Assembly: GCA_002344215.1 (NCBI GenBank)
Contig: DDSV01000034.1
Span: forward strand, 154,734-218,733
DNA: 64,000 nt
Source: Akkermansiaceae bacterium UBA2381
GTDB lineage: Bacteria; Verrucomicrobiota; Verrucomicrobiia; Verrucomicrobiales; DEV007
Direction: 5' to 3'
A program made the translations under genes and the position numbers. Of the stretch, positions 1 to 9,900 are shown one piece after another. A model generated the notes under the pieces. It was given only the letters and a program-made list of their open reading frames with translations. It did no database searches and had not been told where the DNA came from. Positions within the stretch are counted from its first letter, which is position 1, and every line of letters starts with the position of its first letter.

Positions 1-322
1 AGGAGAACGGGAGGCCGGTTTTGGTTCTCCAGAGCGATTCGAACCGGGTCGAATACTCGGAACGGAGAAAACGGGCAATTTCGGTGGTCCCGCCGGGCTG
101 GCGCCAGTCGACGAAAATCTCGCGCCCGTGCTCTTTCTTCATGTGAGCGGAAAAGGCGCGCCCGAATTCCGATTGAATGGACTCGTTGTGGGGCGTGATG
201 ATGACGATGCGGCCGGACTTGCTGCCATGGAGCTTTGGTTTCACTCCTTCGGGACGAAAAGCGAAGGGCGCCACGAGGATCGCGGCGAGGAGGAGTAGAA
301 CAATGGAGATGCGGAGAGCCAC
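1..322 (-). CDS. Extracellular solute-binding protein of an ABC importer (N-terminal part, cut by window edge)
   Basis: This is the first ~107 codons of a gene that runs off the left edge. It starts with a GTG at 322, 20 bases after the stop of the upstream ABC ATPase, so the two are very probably one operon. The product begins with a hydrophobic signal segment (VALRISIVLLLLAAILVAPF) and then reads RIVIITPHNESIQSEFGRAF, a typical start of family-1 solute-binding proteins of the iron/polyamine/sugar type. Its role would be to bind the substrate in the periplasm and deliver it to a permease that must lie outside the window. The substrate cannot be read from this fragment. The GTG start is inferred from the signal peptide; no ATG is available upstream in frame. 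Confidence 0.75.
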   Translation of the reverse strand, partial: MALRISIVLLLLAAILVAPFAFRPEGVKPKLHGSKSGRIVIITPHNESIQSEFGRAFSAHMKKEHGREIFVDWRQPGGTTEIARFLRSEYSTRFESLWRTKTGLPFS

Positions 323-342
323 GGATGGGAGTGGGAAAAGGT

Positions 343-1422
343 TCAGGATCCGGGCAGGATGATAATATCCTCGGGCTTCGCCGACGCATAGAATCCTGCC
401 CCCGTATCACGAATGACCCGGCGCGGATTCAGTTCAGAGATGTGCAGCGGGAGTTCGCGCCCTTCACAGAGAAGAGAATACTGGGCGGTCTCCCCGAGGT
501 AGATGGACTCGGTGAGATTTCCCGCGATGGCATTCTGAACCGGTGGCGAGGAGTCCAATGAGAGGCACTCCGGGCGAATAGAGAGAGTGACCGGTTGACC
601 CGGGGCCGGGCTCCATCCGGGCGAAACAATTCGTCCGGCGAGTTCGCCGACGGCGGTGCGGACGTAGTGATTAACGCCTGAGACAAAAGCAAGAGTCCCG
701 GGGATCAGATTGGTTTCCCCGACAAATCCTGCGACAAAGGCTGAATTCGGGGTCCGATATAGTTCTTCCGGCGTGCCGATTTGGGCGATGTTTCCGGCAT
801 CAAGAACGGCCATTCGATCCGCCATGGAAAGTGCCTCCTTCTGATCATGCGTCACATAGATGGCGGTGAGTCCGAATTCCTTGCAGATGCGCCGGATCTC
901 ACTTCGCATTTCAACCCGTAGCTTTGCATCCAGATTGGAAAGCGGTTCATCAAGGAGGAGACACCTTGGGCAGACCACGAGGGCCCGGGCAAGAGCAACG
1001 CGCTGCTGCTGGCCGCCGGAGAGCTGGTTGATTTTGCGGGTGCCGAGGCCCTCCATTCTGACCATGGCGAGAGCCTCCTCGACACGGGATTTGATTTCAG
1101 TTTTTGAGACACGCCTCTCCTCGAGGCCGAAGGCGATATTCCGGAAGACATTCAAGTGCGGCCAGAGGGCGTAACTTTGGAACATCATGCCGGTCTCGCG
1201 CTTGTGCGGGGGCAGGCGGGTGACATCGTCCTGATCGAAATGGATCGTTCCTTCGTCCGGGAGGTTAAACCCGGCGATCGCCCTTAGGAGAGTCGTCTTC
1301 CCGCATCCCGACGGTCCAAGGAGGAAAAACAATTCCCCCTTTTCAATATCGAGATCGAGACGGTTCAGGGCGACGAGATCGCCGAAGCGTTTGAGAAGAC
1401 CGCGAATATGAAGGGAAACCAT
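343..1422 (-). CDS. ABC transporter ATP-binding protein (MalK/PotA/FbpC type)
   Basis: This is a 359-residue ATPase that energises an importer at the inner face of the membrane. Walker A is GPSGCGKTT at residues 36-44, the signature LSGGQ is at about 134-138, and Walker B LLLDEP is at about 155-160 followed by the D-loop NLD. The switch histidine lies in YVTHDQKEA. After the ATPase domain (to about 240) comes a C-terminal beta-rich TOBE region, which is the hallmark of the MalK/PotA/FbpC group. The next gene in the operon encodes a solute-binding protein, which supports an importer. The substrate could be ferric iron, a polyamine or an organic anion; the sequence alone does not decide. Confidence 0.9.
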   Translation of the reverse strand: MVSLHIRGLLKRFGDLVALNRLDLDIEKGELFFLLGPSGCGKTTLLRAIAGFNLPDEGTIHFDQDDVTRLPPHKRETGMMFQSYALWPHLNVFRNIAFGLEERRVSKTEIKSRVEEALAMVRMEGLGTRKINQLSGGQQQRVALARALVVCPRCLLLDEPLSNLDAKLRVEMRSEIRRICKEFGLTAIYVTHDQKEALSMADRMAVLDAGNIAQIGTPEELYRTPNSAFVAGFVGETNLIPGTLAFVSGVNHYVRTAVGELAGRIVSPGWSPAPGQPVTLSIRPECLSLDSSPPVQNAIAGNLTESIYLGETAQYSLLCEGRELPLHISELNPRRVIRDTGAGFYASAKPEDIIILPGS

Positions 1423-1551
1423 GGTTCAGGATAACCACGGGTGTAGCTGATTCCAGACCAATGAACAAGCAAATATGGTTTGCCGAAAACTCCCCGCTTA
1501 AACGGGCTCGGCCCGGCCCGATGATTAGGCCATTTCCCGTGAGAATTACTT

Positions 1552-3147
1552 TCAGCGTAGGCCGAACTTCTGGAACATCGTCGCATCGTGCCCGTAGATG
1601 TCCTTGTCGAAGCGGACGCGACGATCACCCATGATGGTACAAGTCCAGTAATTGAGGTAGACCGACATCGTTTTGGCGAGTTTTTCGCGGCGGTCGCTGA
1701 GAGAAGGGTCGTCCATTGTGGCTCGAATCGACTGAAGGGTCCATCCGGGGTTGTGGCGGAGGAGGATCATGGCGAGCTCCTCCGGACGGGCGACACGGAC
1801 GCAACCGGAGCTGTAATCGCGATCCGCACGACCGAAGAGTTCAGGGTGGTTGGTGTCATGGAGATAAACCGCCGAGTCATTGGGGAAGATGAACTTGATC
1901 AGCCCAAGGGAGTTATCCGGGCCGCTTCCCTGACGCATGAGAAGACCTCCGGAGGCCACTTTGTTCAGGTTGTCGACCGTGTTGGGCAGAACCGTGGACG
2001 AGCCATAGGCCGAGACGATCTGATAGTTGTGAGCCCGCATGTATCCTTCCGGGCCTTCAGGAGCAGAGAGAGCAGAGGGAATGAGTTTCCGTTTGGCGAT
2101 TGAGGTGGGTACGTTCCAGGTAGGGCGGAAATAGATGTCCTGGACTTTTCCATGGAAGACCGGGGTTTCACTGATTCCCTTCACCCCGACAATGACTGGC
2201 ATGACGGAGATCTCACGCTGGTTTTCGTAAACCCGGAGGGCGTTTTCGGCGATGTTAACCTCGATGTGCTCCGGGTCCTCCCAACTGCGCGGCATCCAGC
2301 GAAGCCGGTCGATGTTGATGATGATCTGATTCACCCGATAGGAGGTGTCCGTGTTGAGCTCATCCAGCGTTTCGGTCCCGATAAATCCGTCCGGTTCAAT
2401 CCCGTGGCGGAACTGGAATGACTTGATCGCTTCTCCGGTGCGCTGATCGATCATTCCTTTTTTGCTGCGCGCGGTTCCTCCGGGAAGGTCACCTTCGGCC
2501 TGGAGCCGCGAGGTGAGCAGGGTGAGTTCGGGGTATTTTGTCCCCGGTCCGGCCGGTTGAGCGGTGGCGGGCAGGTCGCGCCATCCGCCAAGGGCGCTGA
2601 TTTCGCGATAGCGTTTCAGGGTTTTCACCAATTCGGCATAGCGGGAGTCTTGAGGTGGGGCCACTTCAAGCAGAAAGCTGGCGAATTGTGATGCGGGTCG
2701 TTGCAGTGCCTGGTCAAGAAACTGGTAGGAGGTGACTTGCCGTGGCATGTTGGACCACTTCGGGTGCACCTGAGCGGGATCAACAAAGCCATAAGCGACC
2801 GATTGGATTGCATAGAGGGCGAGCTGGGTGGTGCCGACTTCGACGGCGGCCCTGGCTGCCGGATCCGGGTTCGGAGACCTCCACTGGGCGTCCCAGGCGC
2901 TGAGTTGAAACAATTCGGCGGACAGGCCGTGGTTGTTCAATGCCTGAATAAACTGCGATAGTGCGCCTAGGTATTCACCACTCCAGACCGGCGCGTTGTT
3001 TCTGGCCGCGTACCAACCTGCAATCCCGCTGCCTGACTTTGCAGCCTGCGCGCGGATTGAGTTGGCATCCTGCGCGACTCCATTGCCTGAATGAGAGACA
3101 AGGAAAAAGAGGAATAGGGAAGCAAAAAGATGACGCCGTGAAGACAT
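1552..3147 (-). CDS. L,D-transpeptidase of the LdtD/YcbB type
   Basis: This exported enzyme would form 3-3 cross-links in peptidoglycan in the periplasm. I place the start at the ATG at 3147 because it gives a signal peptide (MSSRRHLFASLFLFFLVSHS) at the start of a 531-residue protein; the open frame continues upstream to 3852 but that part is low-quality and overlaps genes on the other strand. A scaffold region fills residues 30-230, a PG-binding-1 domain (SRLQAEGDLPGG to TETLDELN) follows, and the YkuD catalytic domain occupies roughly 300-460. The catalytic motif is HDTNHPELFGR...YSSGCVRV with the nucleophile Cys at about 449. Length and order match YcbB-type enzymes. A 12-bp palindrome lies just upstream of the start. 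Confidence 0.9.
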   Translation of the reverse strand: MSSRRHLFASLFLFFLVSHSGNGVAQDANSIRAQAAKSGSGIAGWYAARNNAPVWSGEYLGALSQFIQALNNHGLSAELFQLSAWDAQWRSPNPDPAARAAVEVGTTQLALYAIQSVAYGFVDPAQVHPKWSNMPRQVTSYQFLDQALQRPASQFASFLLEVAPPQDSRYAELVKTLKRYREISALGGWRDLPATAQPAGPGTKYPELTLLTSRLQAEGDLPGGTARSKKGMIDQRTGEAIKSFQFRHGIEPDGFIGTETLDELNTDTSYRVNQIIINIDRLRWMPRSWEDPEHIEVNIAENALRVYENQREISVMPVIVGVKGISETPVFHGKVQDIYFRPTWNVPTSIAKRKLIPSALSAPEGPEGYMRAHNYQIVSAYGSSTVLPNTVDNLNKVASGGLLMRQGSGPDNSLGLIKFIFPNDSAVYLHDTNHPELFGRADRDYSSGCVRVARPEELAMILLRHNPGWTLQSIRATMDDPSLSDRREKLAKTMSVYLNYWTCTIMGDRRVRFDKDIYGHDATMFQKFGLR

Positions 3148-3153
3148 GAATCG

Positions 3154-3165
3154 AGTATTAATACT
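3154..3165. promoter_or_regulatory. 12-bp perfect palindrome next to the L,D-transpeptidase start
   Basis: The sequence agtattaatact is a perfect palindrome ending 7 bases upstream of the L,D-transpeptidase ATG, within a locally AT-rich stretch of the 285-bp divergent region 3148-3432. Such a site could bind a dimeric regulator or simply be part of the promoter. There is no second copy that I noticed, so the call is weak. Confidence 0.25.
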
Positions 3166-3432
3166 TCTTAAGTTTCCCCATAATTGGGTTTTGTTCAAAT
3201 AATCAATGGATATTCGTTCCCATGAGACGGGAAGGGCATCGGGACCTGTCTTTCCATCAGACGAACCGACAAACCGGCTCATGACGTGTTTTCTTAAAAG
3301 ACGGGATAGACAGAGCGGGCGGTTCGGGCAATTCTCCTTGATGCGGCCGCTGGTGGTTTCTCCGGCAAGCTCCTTGTCGGGGATCATTGTTCCGGCAAGG
3401 TCCAAGTGTGACGAGGTATTGCGAAAAAGCTG

Positions 3433-3681
3433 ATGAGAGCGGGCCAGGACGATCTTTACGCTGAACTTGAGAGAGCGCCGGAGGACTGGTCCGTTCGGAT
3501 CCGGCTGATCGAGGCGGCGGCAGCAGCAGGGGACCTGACTGAAGCGAAACGTCTCGTGCGAAGCTCCCCGGACGATGGGAGATATCTGCCGGCGGAGTTG
3601 CAGGATAGAATTCACAGTCTCATCCTTCAGGCCATGCAGAGTGGAAATCCCTTTTCCAATCTTCCGCAGGCGGAGCAGTAA
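3433..3681 (+). CDS. Small TPR-like helical protein
   Basis: This 82-residue acidic protein has the helical repeat pattern DWSVRIRLIEAAAAAGDLTE followed by AKRLV and RIHSLILQAM, which resembles one to one-and-a-half tetratricopeptide repeats. It has no signal peptide and no catalytic motif. TPR modules bind partner proteins; no partner can be named here. It sits between the divergently transcribed L,D-transpeptidase and the lipoprotein gene downstream, with which it may share a transcript (129 bases to the chosen start of that gene). The coding call rests on the repeat pattern and on codon use; the ATG at 3433 has no clear ribosome site. Confidence 0.6.
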   Translation: MRAGQDDLYAELERAPEDWSVRIRLIEAAAAAGDLTEAKRLVRSSPDDGRYLPAELQDRIHSLILQAMQSGNPFSNLPQAEQ

Positions 3682-3810
3682 CCGTTGGCTTTGGGCGCGG
3701 AGTCGGACTTCGAGACCTCTCTTGTATTTCGCCGGGATGGCGCTTTGATGCCGCATGATTCTTTTCCCACCTCCGCTTTTTCGGCGGGTTTCAAGCCTTG
3801 GTCCCTCGAA

Positions 3811-5004
3811 ATGAACGGCGCTCTCAAACCTGATCACACGGGAGAGCCCCAATTAAGGTGCTTCGCCGCCGCCCTGCTTGTCATACTGCTGATGCTGACT
3901 AGCTGTGCGCAAGTCACTCGGAATGATTCGCTTGCGAAGGCTGCCCCTCCAGGAGGCCTGCTTGGCGAGGTTCGGGAGATAACCCGCAATGAAGGTCTTA
4001 CCGCCGCACGGGAACATCTTGTCGCCGGTTTGGAGAGACTGGATGCTTCCGGAGGAGAACTGGAGAAGCGGGTCGTGCGCACGACGCGTGATCCCGATCT
4101 GGTCTTGTCCGACGCCCTCGCGGCAATGCCGCTTTCCGCCCGGCGGCGAACCGCCATCGCCATTGTTCCCGGTACGAGAGCTGGATCCAAAGCCAAAGGG
4201 GATCGCACGGTTGAATGCCTGAAAGGGGCCGCCGAGATGAGCCGCGAGATGGGTTTTTCGACTTACTTTCTCGATACCGAAGCCCGGGGGACCGTTGAGG
4301 AAAACGCGGATCGCGTCGCTCTTCAGCTGAGTGAAGTTTTTGAAAAGTCAGACCGGGTCATTCTCCTGATGCTTTCGAAAGGGGCGCATGATGTGATTCG
4401 GTATCTACAAGAGGGGGGCTCTTCACTCCCGGCCGCCCACAGGGAAAAGCTAGCCGTGGTTCTCTCGCTTGCCGGCACTGTTCAGGGATCGGTCGTGGCG
4501 GAATGGATGGCCTATTCTTCGCGGCCTCTTGCCGTTACGACACGGGGGTTCCTTCGCCTTTCAGGGCAGGACGAGGCCATTGCCATGTTACGGTCAGTCG
4601 GCACGAATCCGTGGCATCCCGAGGATATGGCGGAGATGCCGGATCGATATCCCAATCTCACCTGGATCAGCATCGCGATGGTGCCGGATGGTCCGGATGG
4701 CCGCATCACTGAAAAGCTGTGGGCTCCCTATATTCGAAAGAGGATTGAAAAGACCGCTCCCATTTACAGCCCCAATGACGGCCTCGTCGAAACCGCGGCA
4801 TCGGTCTTGCCGGAGTCGGTCGCCCTTCGACAGTGGGTCGTGCCCGGACTGGGGTCTCATGCGATGCCCAATGGAACCTACCGGAACGGTGTCAGAATTG
4901 CGCCCCGGACGACAGAGATCGGAGAGGAGGACCTGAAGCCGGAGACGGGCGGCGAGGTCATTAGTGCCTATCTTCGCGCCATGCCGCGGACATTGATTGA
5001 TTGA
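3811..5004 (+). CDS. Lipoprotein with alpha/beta-hydrolase fold
   Basis: This is a 397-residue predicted lipoprotein. From the ATG at 3811 the N-terminus is MNGALKPDHTGEPQLRCF, then a hydrophobic stretch ending in LTSC, so Cys32 would be lipidated. The frame is open further upstream (a TTG at 3685), but only the later start places the signal segment sensibly. Hydrolase features are ILLMLSKGAHD (probable nucleophile elbow, S-x-G), SPNDGLVE (acidic residue) and PGLGSHAMP (histidine), in the expected order of a Ser-Asp-His triad. The substrate is unknown; a lipid or peptide ester in the envelope is possible. It ends 19 bases from the convergent four-CxxC gene. Confidence 0.7.
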   Translation: MNGALKPDHTGEPQLRCFAAALLVILLMLTSCAQVTRNDSLAKAAPPGGLLGEVREITRNEGLTAAREHLVAGLERLDASGGELEKRVVRTTRDPDLVLSDALAAMPLSARRRTAIAIVPGTRAGSKAKGDRTVECLKGAAEMSREMGFSTYFLDTEARGTVEENADRVALQLSEVFEKSDRVILLMLSKGAHDVIRYLQEGGSSLPAAHREKLAVVLSLAGTVQGSVVAEWMAYSSRPLAVTTRGFLRLSGQDEAIAMLRSVGTNPWHPEDMAEMPDRYPNLTWISIAMVPDGPDGRITEKLWAPYIRKRIEKTAPIYSPNDGLVETAASVLPESVALRQWVVPGLGSHAMPNGTYRNGVRIAPRTTEIGEEDLKPETGGEVISAYLRAMPRTLID

Positions 5005-5023
5005 GTCGGGGCCGCCACACAAC

Positions 5024-5566
5024 CTATTCTTGCAGACTCGGGACCGGCCGGGAAGGGAAGGGTTCAAAGTCCGAAGGAACCCCGGGAAAGTTTTCTTCGC
5101 GGAATTTGTCCCACACCTTCCGGGTATGCTCTGAGAGAATCTCCTGCATTGCCTCCATGCAATCGATACACATGAGGGCGCTGTCCATCATCCGGTCTCC
5201 CTGACAAACTCCCACAATTCCGAATTCATCATCCCGGACTTCGCCTCTTGTCCGTACGCAAAGGGCGCACTCTTCAAATCCTGACACATTGCGGAAGTGT
5301 TTTGTCTGGAACTCCGCTAGCCGTTGTTTTGATTCCTCCGACGCCTCGTCGAGCATTCTAGTCAGGCAGGGCATACACAGGGCATACTCCATGACGACCT
5401 CTCCGCGTTTGAAGTTTTTCGAGATCCTGTAGCCTTCGGTAAAGTCAGCAAGAGACTCCCCGCAGCGGGTGCACGAGACGAAGGGTCTTTCTTCGTAGAA
5501 AGAATAAAGGACGTCGGGGATGGGGTCCCCTCCGGGAGCAGAGGGGTCTGGTCCGGGATTGCTCAT
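5024..5566 (-). CDS. Four-CxxC cysteine-rich protein of unknown function
   Basis: I do not recognise this 180-residue protein. It carries four cysteine pairs, CTRC, CMPC, CALC and CIDC, spread over the chain in the order expected for two zinc ribbons or knuckles. It has no signal peptide or membrane segment, so it should be cytoplasmic. Between the pairs are charged helices (LTRMLDEASEESKQRLAEFQ). I chose the ATG at 5566; a TTG five codons upstream would add MGKFN. It is convergent with the lipoprotein hydrolase and lies 26 bases beyond the end of the PVC operon on the same strand. Metal binding is inferred; function is open. Confidence 0.65.
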   Translation of the reverse strand: MSNPGPDPSAPGGDPIPDVLYSFYEERPFVSCTRCGESLADFTEGYRISKNFKRGEVVMEYALCMPCLTRMLDEASEESKQRLAEFQTKHFRNVSGFEECALCVRTRGEVRDDEFGIVGVCQGDRMMDSALMCIDCMEAMQEILSEHTRKVWDKFREENFPGVPSDFEPFPSRPVPSLQE

Positions 5567-5592
5567 GTTGAACTTGCCCAAATTATCTGAAA

Positions 5593-6804
5593 TCAGGACG
5601 GTTTCGTCCAGCCTTCATTCCAGATAATATGGGTGCCGCTCTTCCCGGGAACGGCGATATCGGGGAAGCCATTGCCGTCGAGATCGTTGACGCGGATCTG
5701 GAGACCAATGCCCGGACCCTCGCCCGTGGGAGTGTCGCTGATCAGCTCTTTGGTCCAGGAGAGTGTCTCCTTGTTCCAATCGTAATATTGCACCGTGATG
5801 GGGTCGTTCGCCCCGGGATCCTTGCCGGAGTGTGCATAGTAGCGTTTACCGGTGATCAACTCGGGTTGTCCGTCGCCGTCAATGTCCTCCCAGGCAAGGG
5901 CGTGCGCCTGCGAGAACTTGTCGTCGATGAGATGCTGGCGCCAGGTGGTGCTTCCATCGGATTGGGGTTCCAGCTGCTGCATCCAGTAGAGGCCGTAGTT
6001 GTGCCCATTGCCGTAGATGATGTCATTGCGTCCATCGCCATTGAGATCGAGGATGAGGGCGGGGCAGCTTGCATGCGGGAGGACGAAGTCGGCATGCAGT
6101 GTCCATGGGCCCGAGTAGGGGCCTTCTTTCGGGCATTCATACCAGCCGTTACCGAAGAGGATATCCGTCTTTCCGTCGCCGTTGATGTCACCAAAGCCCA
6201 TGCCGTGGCCGTTGCCGCTCGCGGCGACAATGTGCTTCTCGGCTTTTACCTTCTTATCTTCACCCCGGACCAGGCGGAAGATTGCCATCTCGTTCGTCGC
6301 CACCCAGGAGTTGGTGATCCATTCCGGTGTTCCGTCTCCGTCGATGTCATGCATGAAAGCGGCCTCGTTCGCCTTGATGGTGGTGTCGACGAGAACATGG
6401 TCTTTCCATCCATCGGGCCCGTAATTGCCAGCCCCGGGATTTTCATACCACATCAGGTTCGGCTCGGTAAACGCGATCGTGACGACATCAAGATCGCCGT
6501 CTCCGTCCATGTCATGCAGGTGCTCGGAGCTGTTTTGCATGTAATCGACTCCAAAAGGCGAAATCTTACGAAGCGGCTGCGGTTTGAAGTCGGGCGCGGC
6601 ATACCAGAACTCGCCCGAGGTGATGTCGACTTTGCTGTCGCCATTGATGTCTCCTGTGGCGAGGCCTTCGTTGTTGTCCTTGTGCAACTGTTGCACCCGC
6701 CATTTCAATTTAGGGCCGTCCTTTTTCTGCCCCTTTTGCTGGGCCGTTAAAGAGATGGCTGCGGCGGTCAGGACAAGGACGGGGAGGAGTCGGGGGAGTT
6801 TCAT
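5593..6804 (-). CDS. Exported FG-GAP/VCBS repeat protein of the PVC operon
   Basis: This 403-residue protein starts at the ATG at 6804 with a signal peptide (MKLPRLLPVLVLTAAAISLT). It then has about seven calcium-binding blades of the FG-GAP/VCBS type: DINGDSKVD, DMDGDGDLD, DIDGDGTPE, DINGDGKTD, DLNGDGRND, DIDGDGQPE and DLDGNGFPD. Such proteins fold into a beta-propeller and act outside the cytoplasm, often in adhesion or binding of carbohydrate. It is the third gene of a minus-strand set after the SGNH-like and PVC cytochrome genes, 97 bases behind the latter. No catalytic residues can be assigned. The family assignment is firm; the function is inferred from context only. Confidence 0.85.
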   Translation of the reverse strand: MKLPRLLPVLVLTAAAISLTAQQKGQKKDGPKLKWRVQQLHKDNNEGLATGDINGDSKVDITSGEFWYAAPDFKPQPLRKISPFGVDYMQNSSEHLHDMDGDGDLDVVTIAFTEPNLMWYENPGAGNYGPDGWKDHVLVDTTIKANEAAFMHDIDGDGTPEWITNSWVATNEMAIFRLVRGEDKKVKAEKHIVAASGNGHGMGFGDINGDGKTDILFGNGWYECPKEGPYSGPWTLHADFVLPHASCPALILDLNGDGRNDIIYGNGHNYGLYWMQQLEPQSDGSTTWRQHLIDDKFSQAHALAWEDIDGDGQPELITGKRYYAHSGKDPGANDPITVQYYDWNKETLSWTKELISDTPTGEGPGIGLQIRVNDLDGNGFPDIAVPGKSGTHIIWNEGWTKPS

Positions 6805-6901
6805 AGAATGGGTAAAGTAAGTAGAGGAACTGTAGGGCAAGCGGAAGGCCGCCCCGCGCCCCGCTTGCCGCAGGCACAAAGGGTAGGCAGTGGATAGTAA
6901 A

Positions 6902-9900
6902 TCAGAAATCCTTCACTGTGAGAAGGGCCGCTTTCGCGGCGTCATCGAGGACTTCAACCTTTACCAGGTCCAGACCGAATCCCTTGAGGCCGGCGAGAGT
7001 GAGGAGCTGCTTTCCGGGCTCCTTCACTTCGAAGGTCACCTCAGCAGCGGAACCCTCGTCCGGCAGGGGGATTTCCTGATCGCCGTGGAAGAACTCGATG
7101 TCGGCGAGTTTGCCGGTGATCTTGAGCCTCACGGGGCCGGTTGCTTTGACCTCAAGGAAGGTGCGGAAAACCCCGAGACGGTTTTTACCGCGTCCTTCGA
7201 CCTCAGGAAGTTCTCCGATGGGGACACCGCCGGAGACCGTCGCATAGGCGGGAATCCAGACGTAGTCCGAGACCGCCTCGGTGAAGATCTTGGAACCGTA
7301 GTGGCCAATGCGGTCGCGTGTTGAAGGGTGCGGCATCAGCGCCTGCCAGTGACGGACAAAGCGATTGGAGGGAGTTTTGAAGGCTCCGTCCTTTCCGAGT
7401 TCGGAGAGAAAGCGCACAAGGTGGATGAATTCATCCTCGCGCAGTTGCGCGGTGAGACCGGGAGGCATCAGAGAGACCGGGCTGATGTTATTGCTCGCGA
7501 TATCCGTTTTAGGAATGCGGTTCTCCTTGCCGACGGCATCCCGGATGACCAACTCGTTCGTGTCCTCGCGGGCGATCGCTCCGGCAAAAGAGTCTCCATT
7601 CTTCAGCGTCACCAGGGTCGTGTGATACCCTTCCTTGATCTTCTTGCTTGGCTCAAGCAGTGACTCGATGAGGTAGTCGACCGGAGCACTTGCCCCGATG
7701 CTAACCATGTCCGGACCGATAACCCCGCCGGCTCCGCCGATGGCATGACAAACGGTGCACTGGAGGGCGGCGCGACGATAGATCGTCTCACCTGCCAGCG
7801 GGTCACCCTGGGTGGCGACCTGCTTCATCATTGCTTCCATTTCCTCGGCGGTCAGGGCCATTTTCATTGGCTTGAGATTGCCCGCTTTTTGAAGGGCGGC
7901 GACAAGTGCCTCAGGTTTGGTGGCGGCGCTGCTCGCCTTTTGAACTCCTGCGAGAGCGATACTCTGGGGAAGGGTGGATTCGTTCAGCGCGGTTGCCAGC
8001 GCGACAGGTCCCTGCTTGTTAGCGAGGAAGGCGTCGTAGATGCCGTGAAGATCCTTCCCATCGGGGGCGTCGGTTAGGACCGCCACGGCGAGTTTGGCGC
8101 CTTCGTTCGGATTCATCTTTGTGCGTCCGATCACGGCGAGGGAGCGGAGCAGGAAGGCTGCGTCCGCCTTTCGGGCGAGTTCATCGAAAAGAGTCGCAGT
8201 CGCGGGGCCTCCCAGTGAAACGAGACCGTCGAGGGCGGCGCGGCCTTTGGCTTCGTTGGCCGGTGAGTCCAGGAAGGCCACTTTGAGACCATCGCGGGCC
8301 GATTCCAGTTTCCACAATCCGGCGAGAGAGGCCGCGCTCGTAAAGGTTGCGAGATCTCCCGACTCAAGGAAACGGGATAGGCGGGCCGTATCGCCTGAGG
8401 GTTGCAGTTTTCGGAGGGTCCCGGAACTGGCGAGGGCCTGGAGGATCGTGGTCTGATGGGCGGGTTTTGCCCCTTCCGCCAGTGCGAACTCGAGGAGGGT
8501 ATTGAGATTTTCCGCCGAGCCGACTTTGGAGATCCAGTCAGCGACTCCCGCGACCTGGGCATCACCGGAGAGCTCCCCGGATCCGAGTGCACTCAGAATC
8601 TGCGGCACGGCGACGGCTTCATTCAAAGCCCGGACGGCAAACAAAAGTTGCGTCGTATTGGCAAAGGGATTTCCTTTTTCAGTCTCCGGTGTCCATCGGC
8701 TCGCGTGCTCGCGACAAATCGACCAGAGCGCGAAGTCGAGGAAGTCGTCCATTTCGACTCCTTCGAGAGCGCGAAGGGCGATCTTCACCGTATCCGGTGA
8801 GGAGAGTTGGGCAAGAACACTGACTGCCCAGAGGCGAACCTGGGGGTGCGGGTCGGAGATTGCCTTTTCAGCAATGGCGAGGGCGTCCGGGTTGGTGGCG
8901 GCGCTGTAGTAGATCGCCCGCAGGGCACCGGCGCGGGCCTTGGGATTGGGGGAATCGAGGAGCGCCTTTGCTCCGGCGGCATCGAACTGGTTCATCGCCT
9001 GGGTCGCCCACACTTTGCGCAGGGCAAAGAGATCAGCGTCGACTCCTGCGGGTGCGGTCGCTCCTTTGATTGCCGTCATGACTGCCTCCGGTTGCCGTGA
9101 ACGAAGTTCGACCATCGCAGCCTGACGGGTCCAGCCTTCGGGGGCATTGCTGTGCTCGATCAGCTCCGCTTCGCTCGCCTTTACGAGATCCGGAGGAGTG
9201 ACAAGGTCTTTGCCTTCAAAAGTGATACGCCAGATGCGACCATGAGCGTGGTCCCGCCGGGGATCACGGAAATCGACTTCGCCATGCTGAATGATGGGAT
9301 TGTACCAGTCGGCCACGTAAACGGCACCGTCGGGTCCCATCTTGATATCGATAGGGCGAAAGGCACCATGAGTCGACGAGACGAGGTCATCGATCTGAGT
9401 TGAAGTGTAAGCACTGCCCTTGTCGCTCAGTTTGAATAGATTGATCCGGTTTCCACGGAAATCAGGGGCACCGAGAACTCCCTGAAGATGATCGGGGATA
9501 TGACGACCGGTCAACGCCTCGACCCCGCAATGTTTCGGCTGGCCCGGATTGAGACCGGAGAGGATTCGCGAAGCTCCAGGAGAGGTGAGAAAGACGCTGC
9601 GCGGAAAAACAAAATTGATCCCCTGGCCACCGGCACCATCAGTCATGAAGCTCTGGCCCCAGTCATCAAAGACATGCCCCCAGGGATTGACGAGCCCTTT
9701 CATGAACACCTCGGCACTCCGTGTCTCGGGACGGTAATGCCACATGCCGCCGCCGAGGAGACGGCGCACTCCGTAGGGAGTCTCGAGGTGAGTGTGGATG
9801 TAGATGGACTGATTCATCCAGATCATGCCTTCGGGCCCCCAGCGGAAGGTGTGAAGCAGGTGGTGGGTGTCCTCGGTTCCGAAACCGGAGAGGACGACCT

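Noticed and set aside
36..45. tRNA T-arm-like sequence (gattcgaacc)
   Set aside because: The surrounding bases do not form a cloverleaf, and the position is inside the solute-binding protein gene.
3148..3852. Upstream extension of the L,D-transpeptidase frame
   Set aside because: It overlaps the small TPR-like gene and the following gene on the other strand and would bury the signal peptide.
5629..6750. Long open frame on the plus strand opposite the FG-GAP gene
   Set aside because: It is a mirror of the repetitive calcium-binding blades; the minus-strand product has a signal peptide and clear repeats, the plus-strand one has no recognisable feature.
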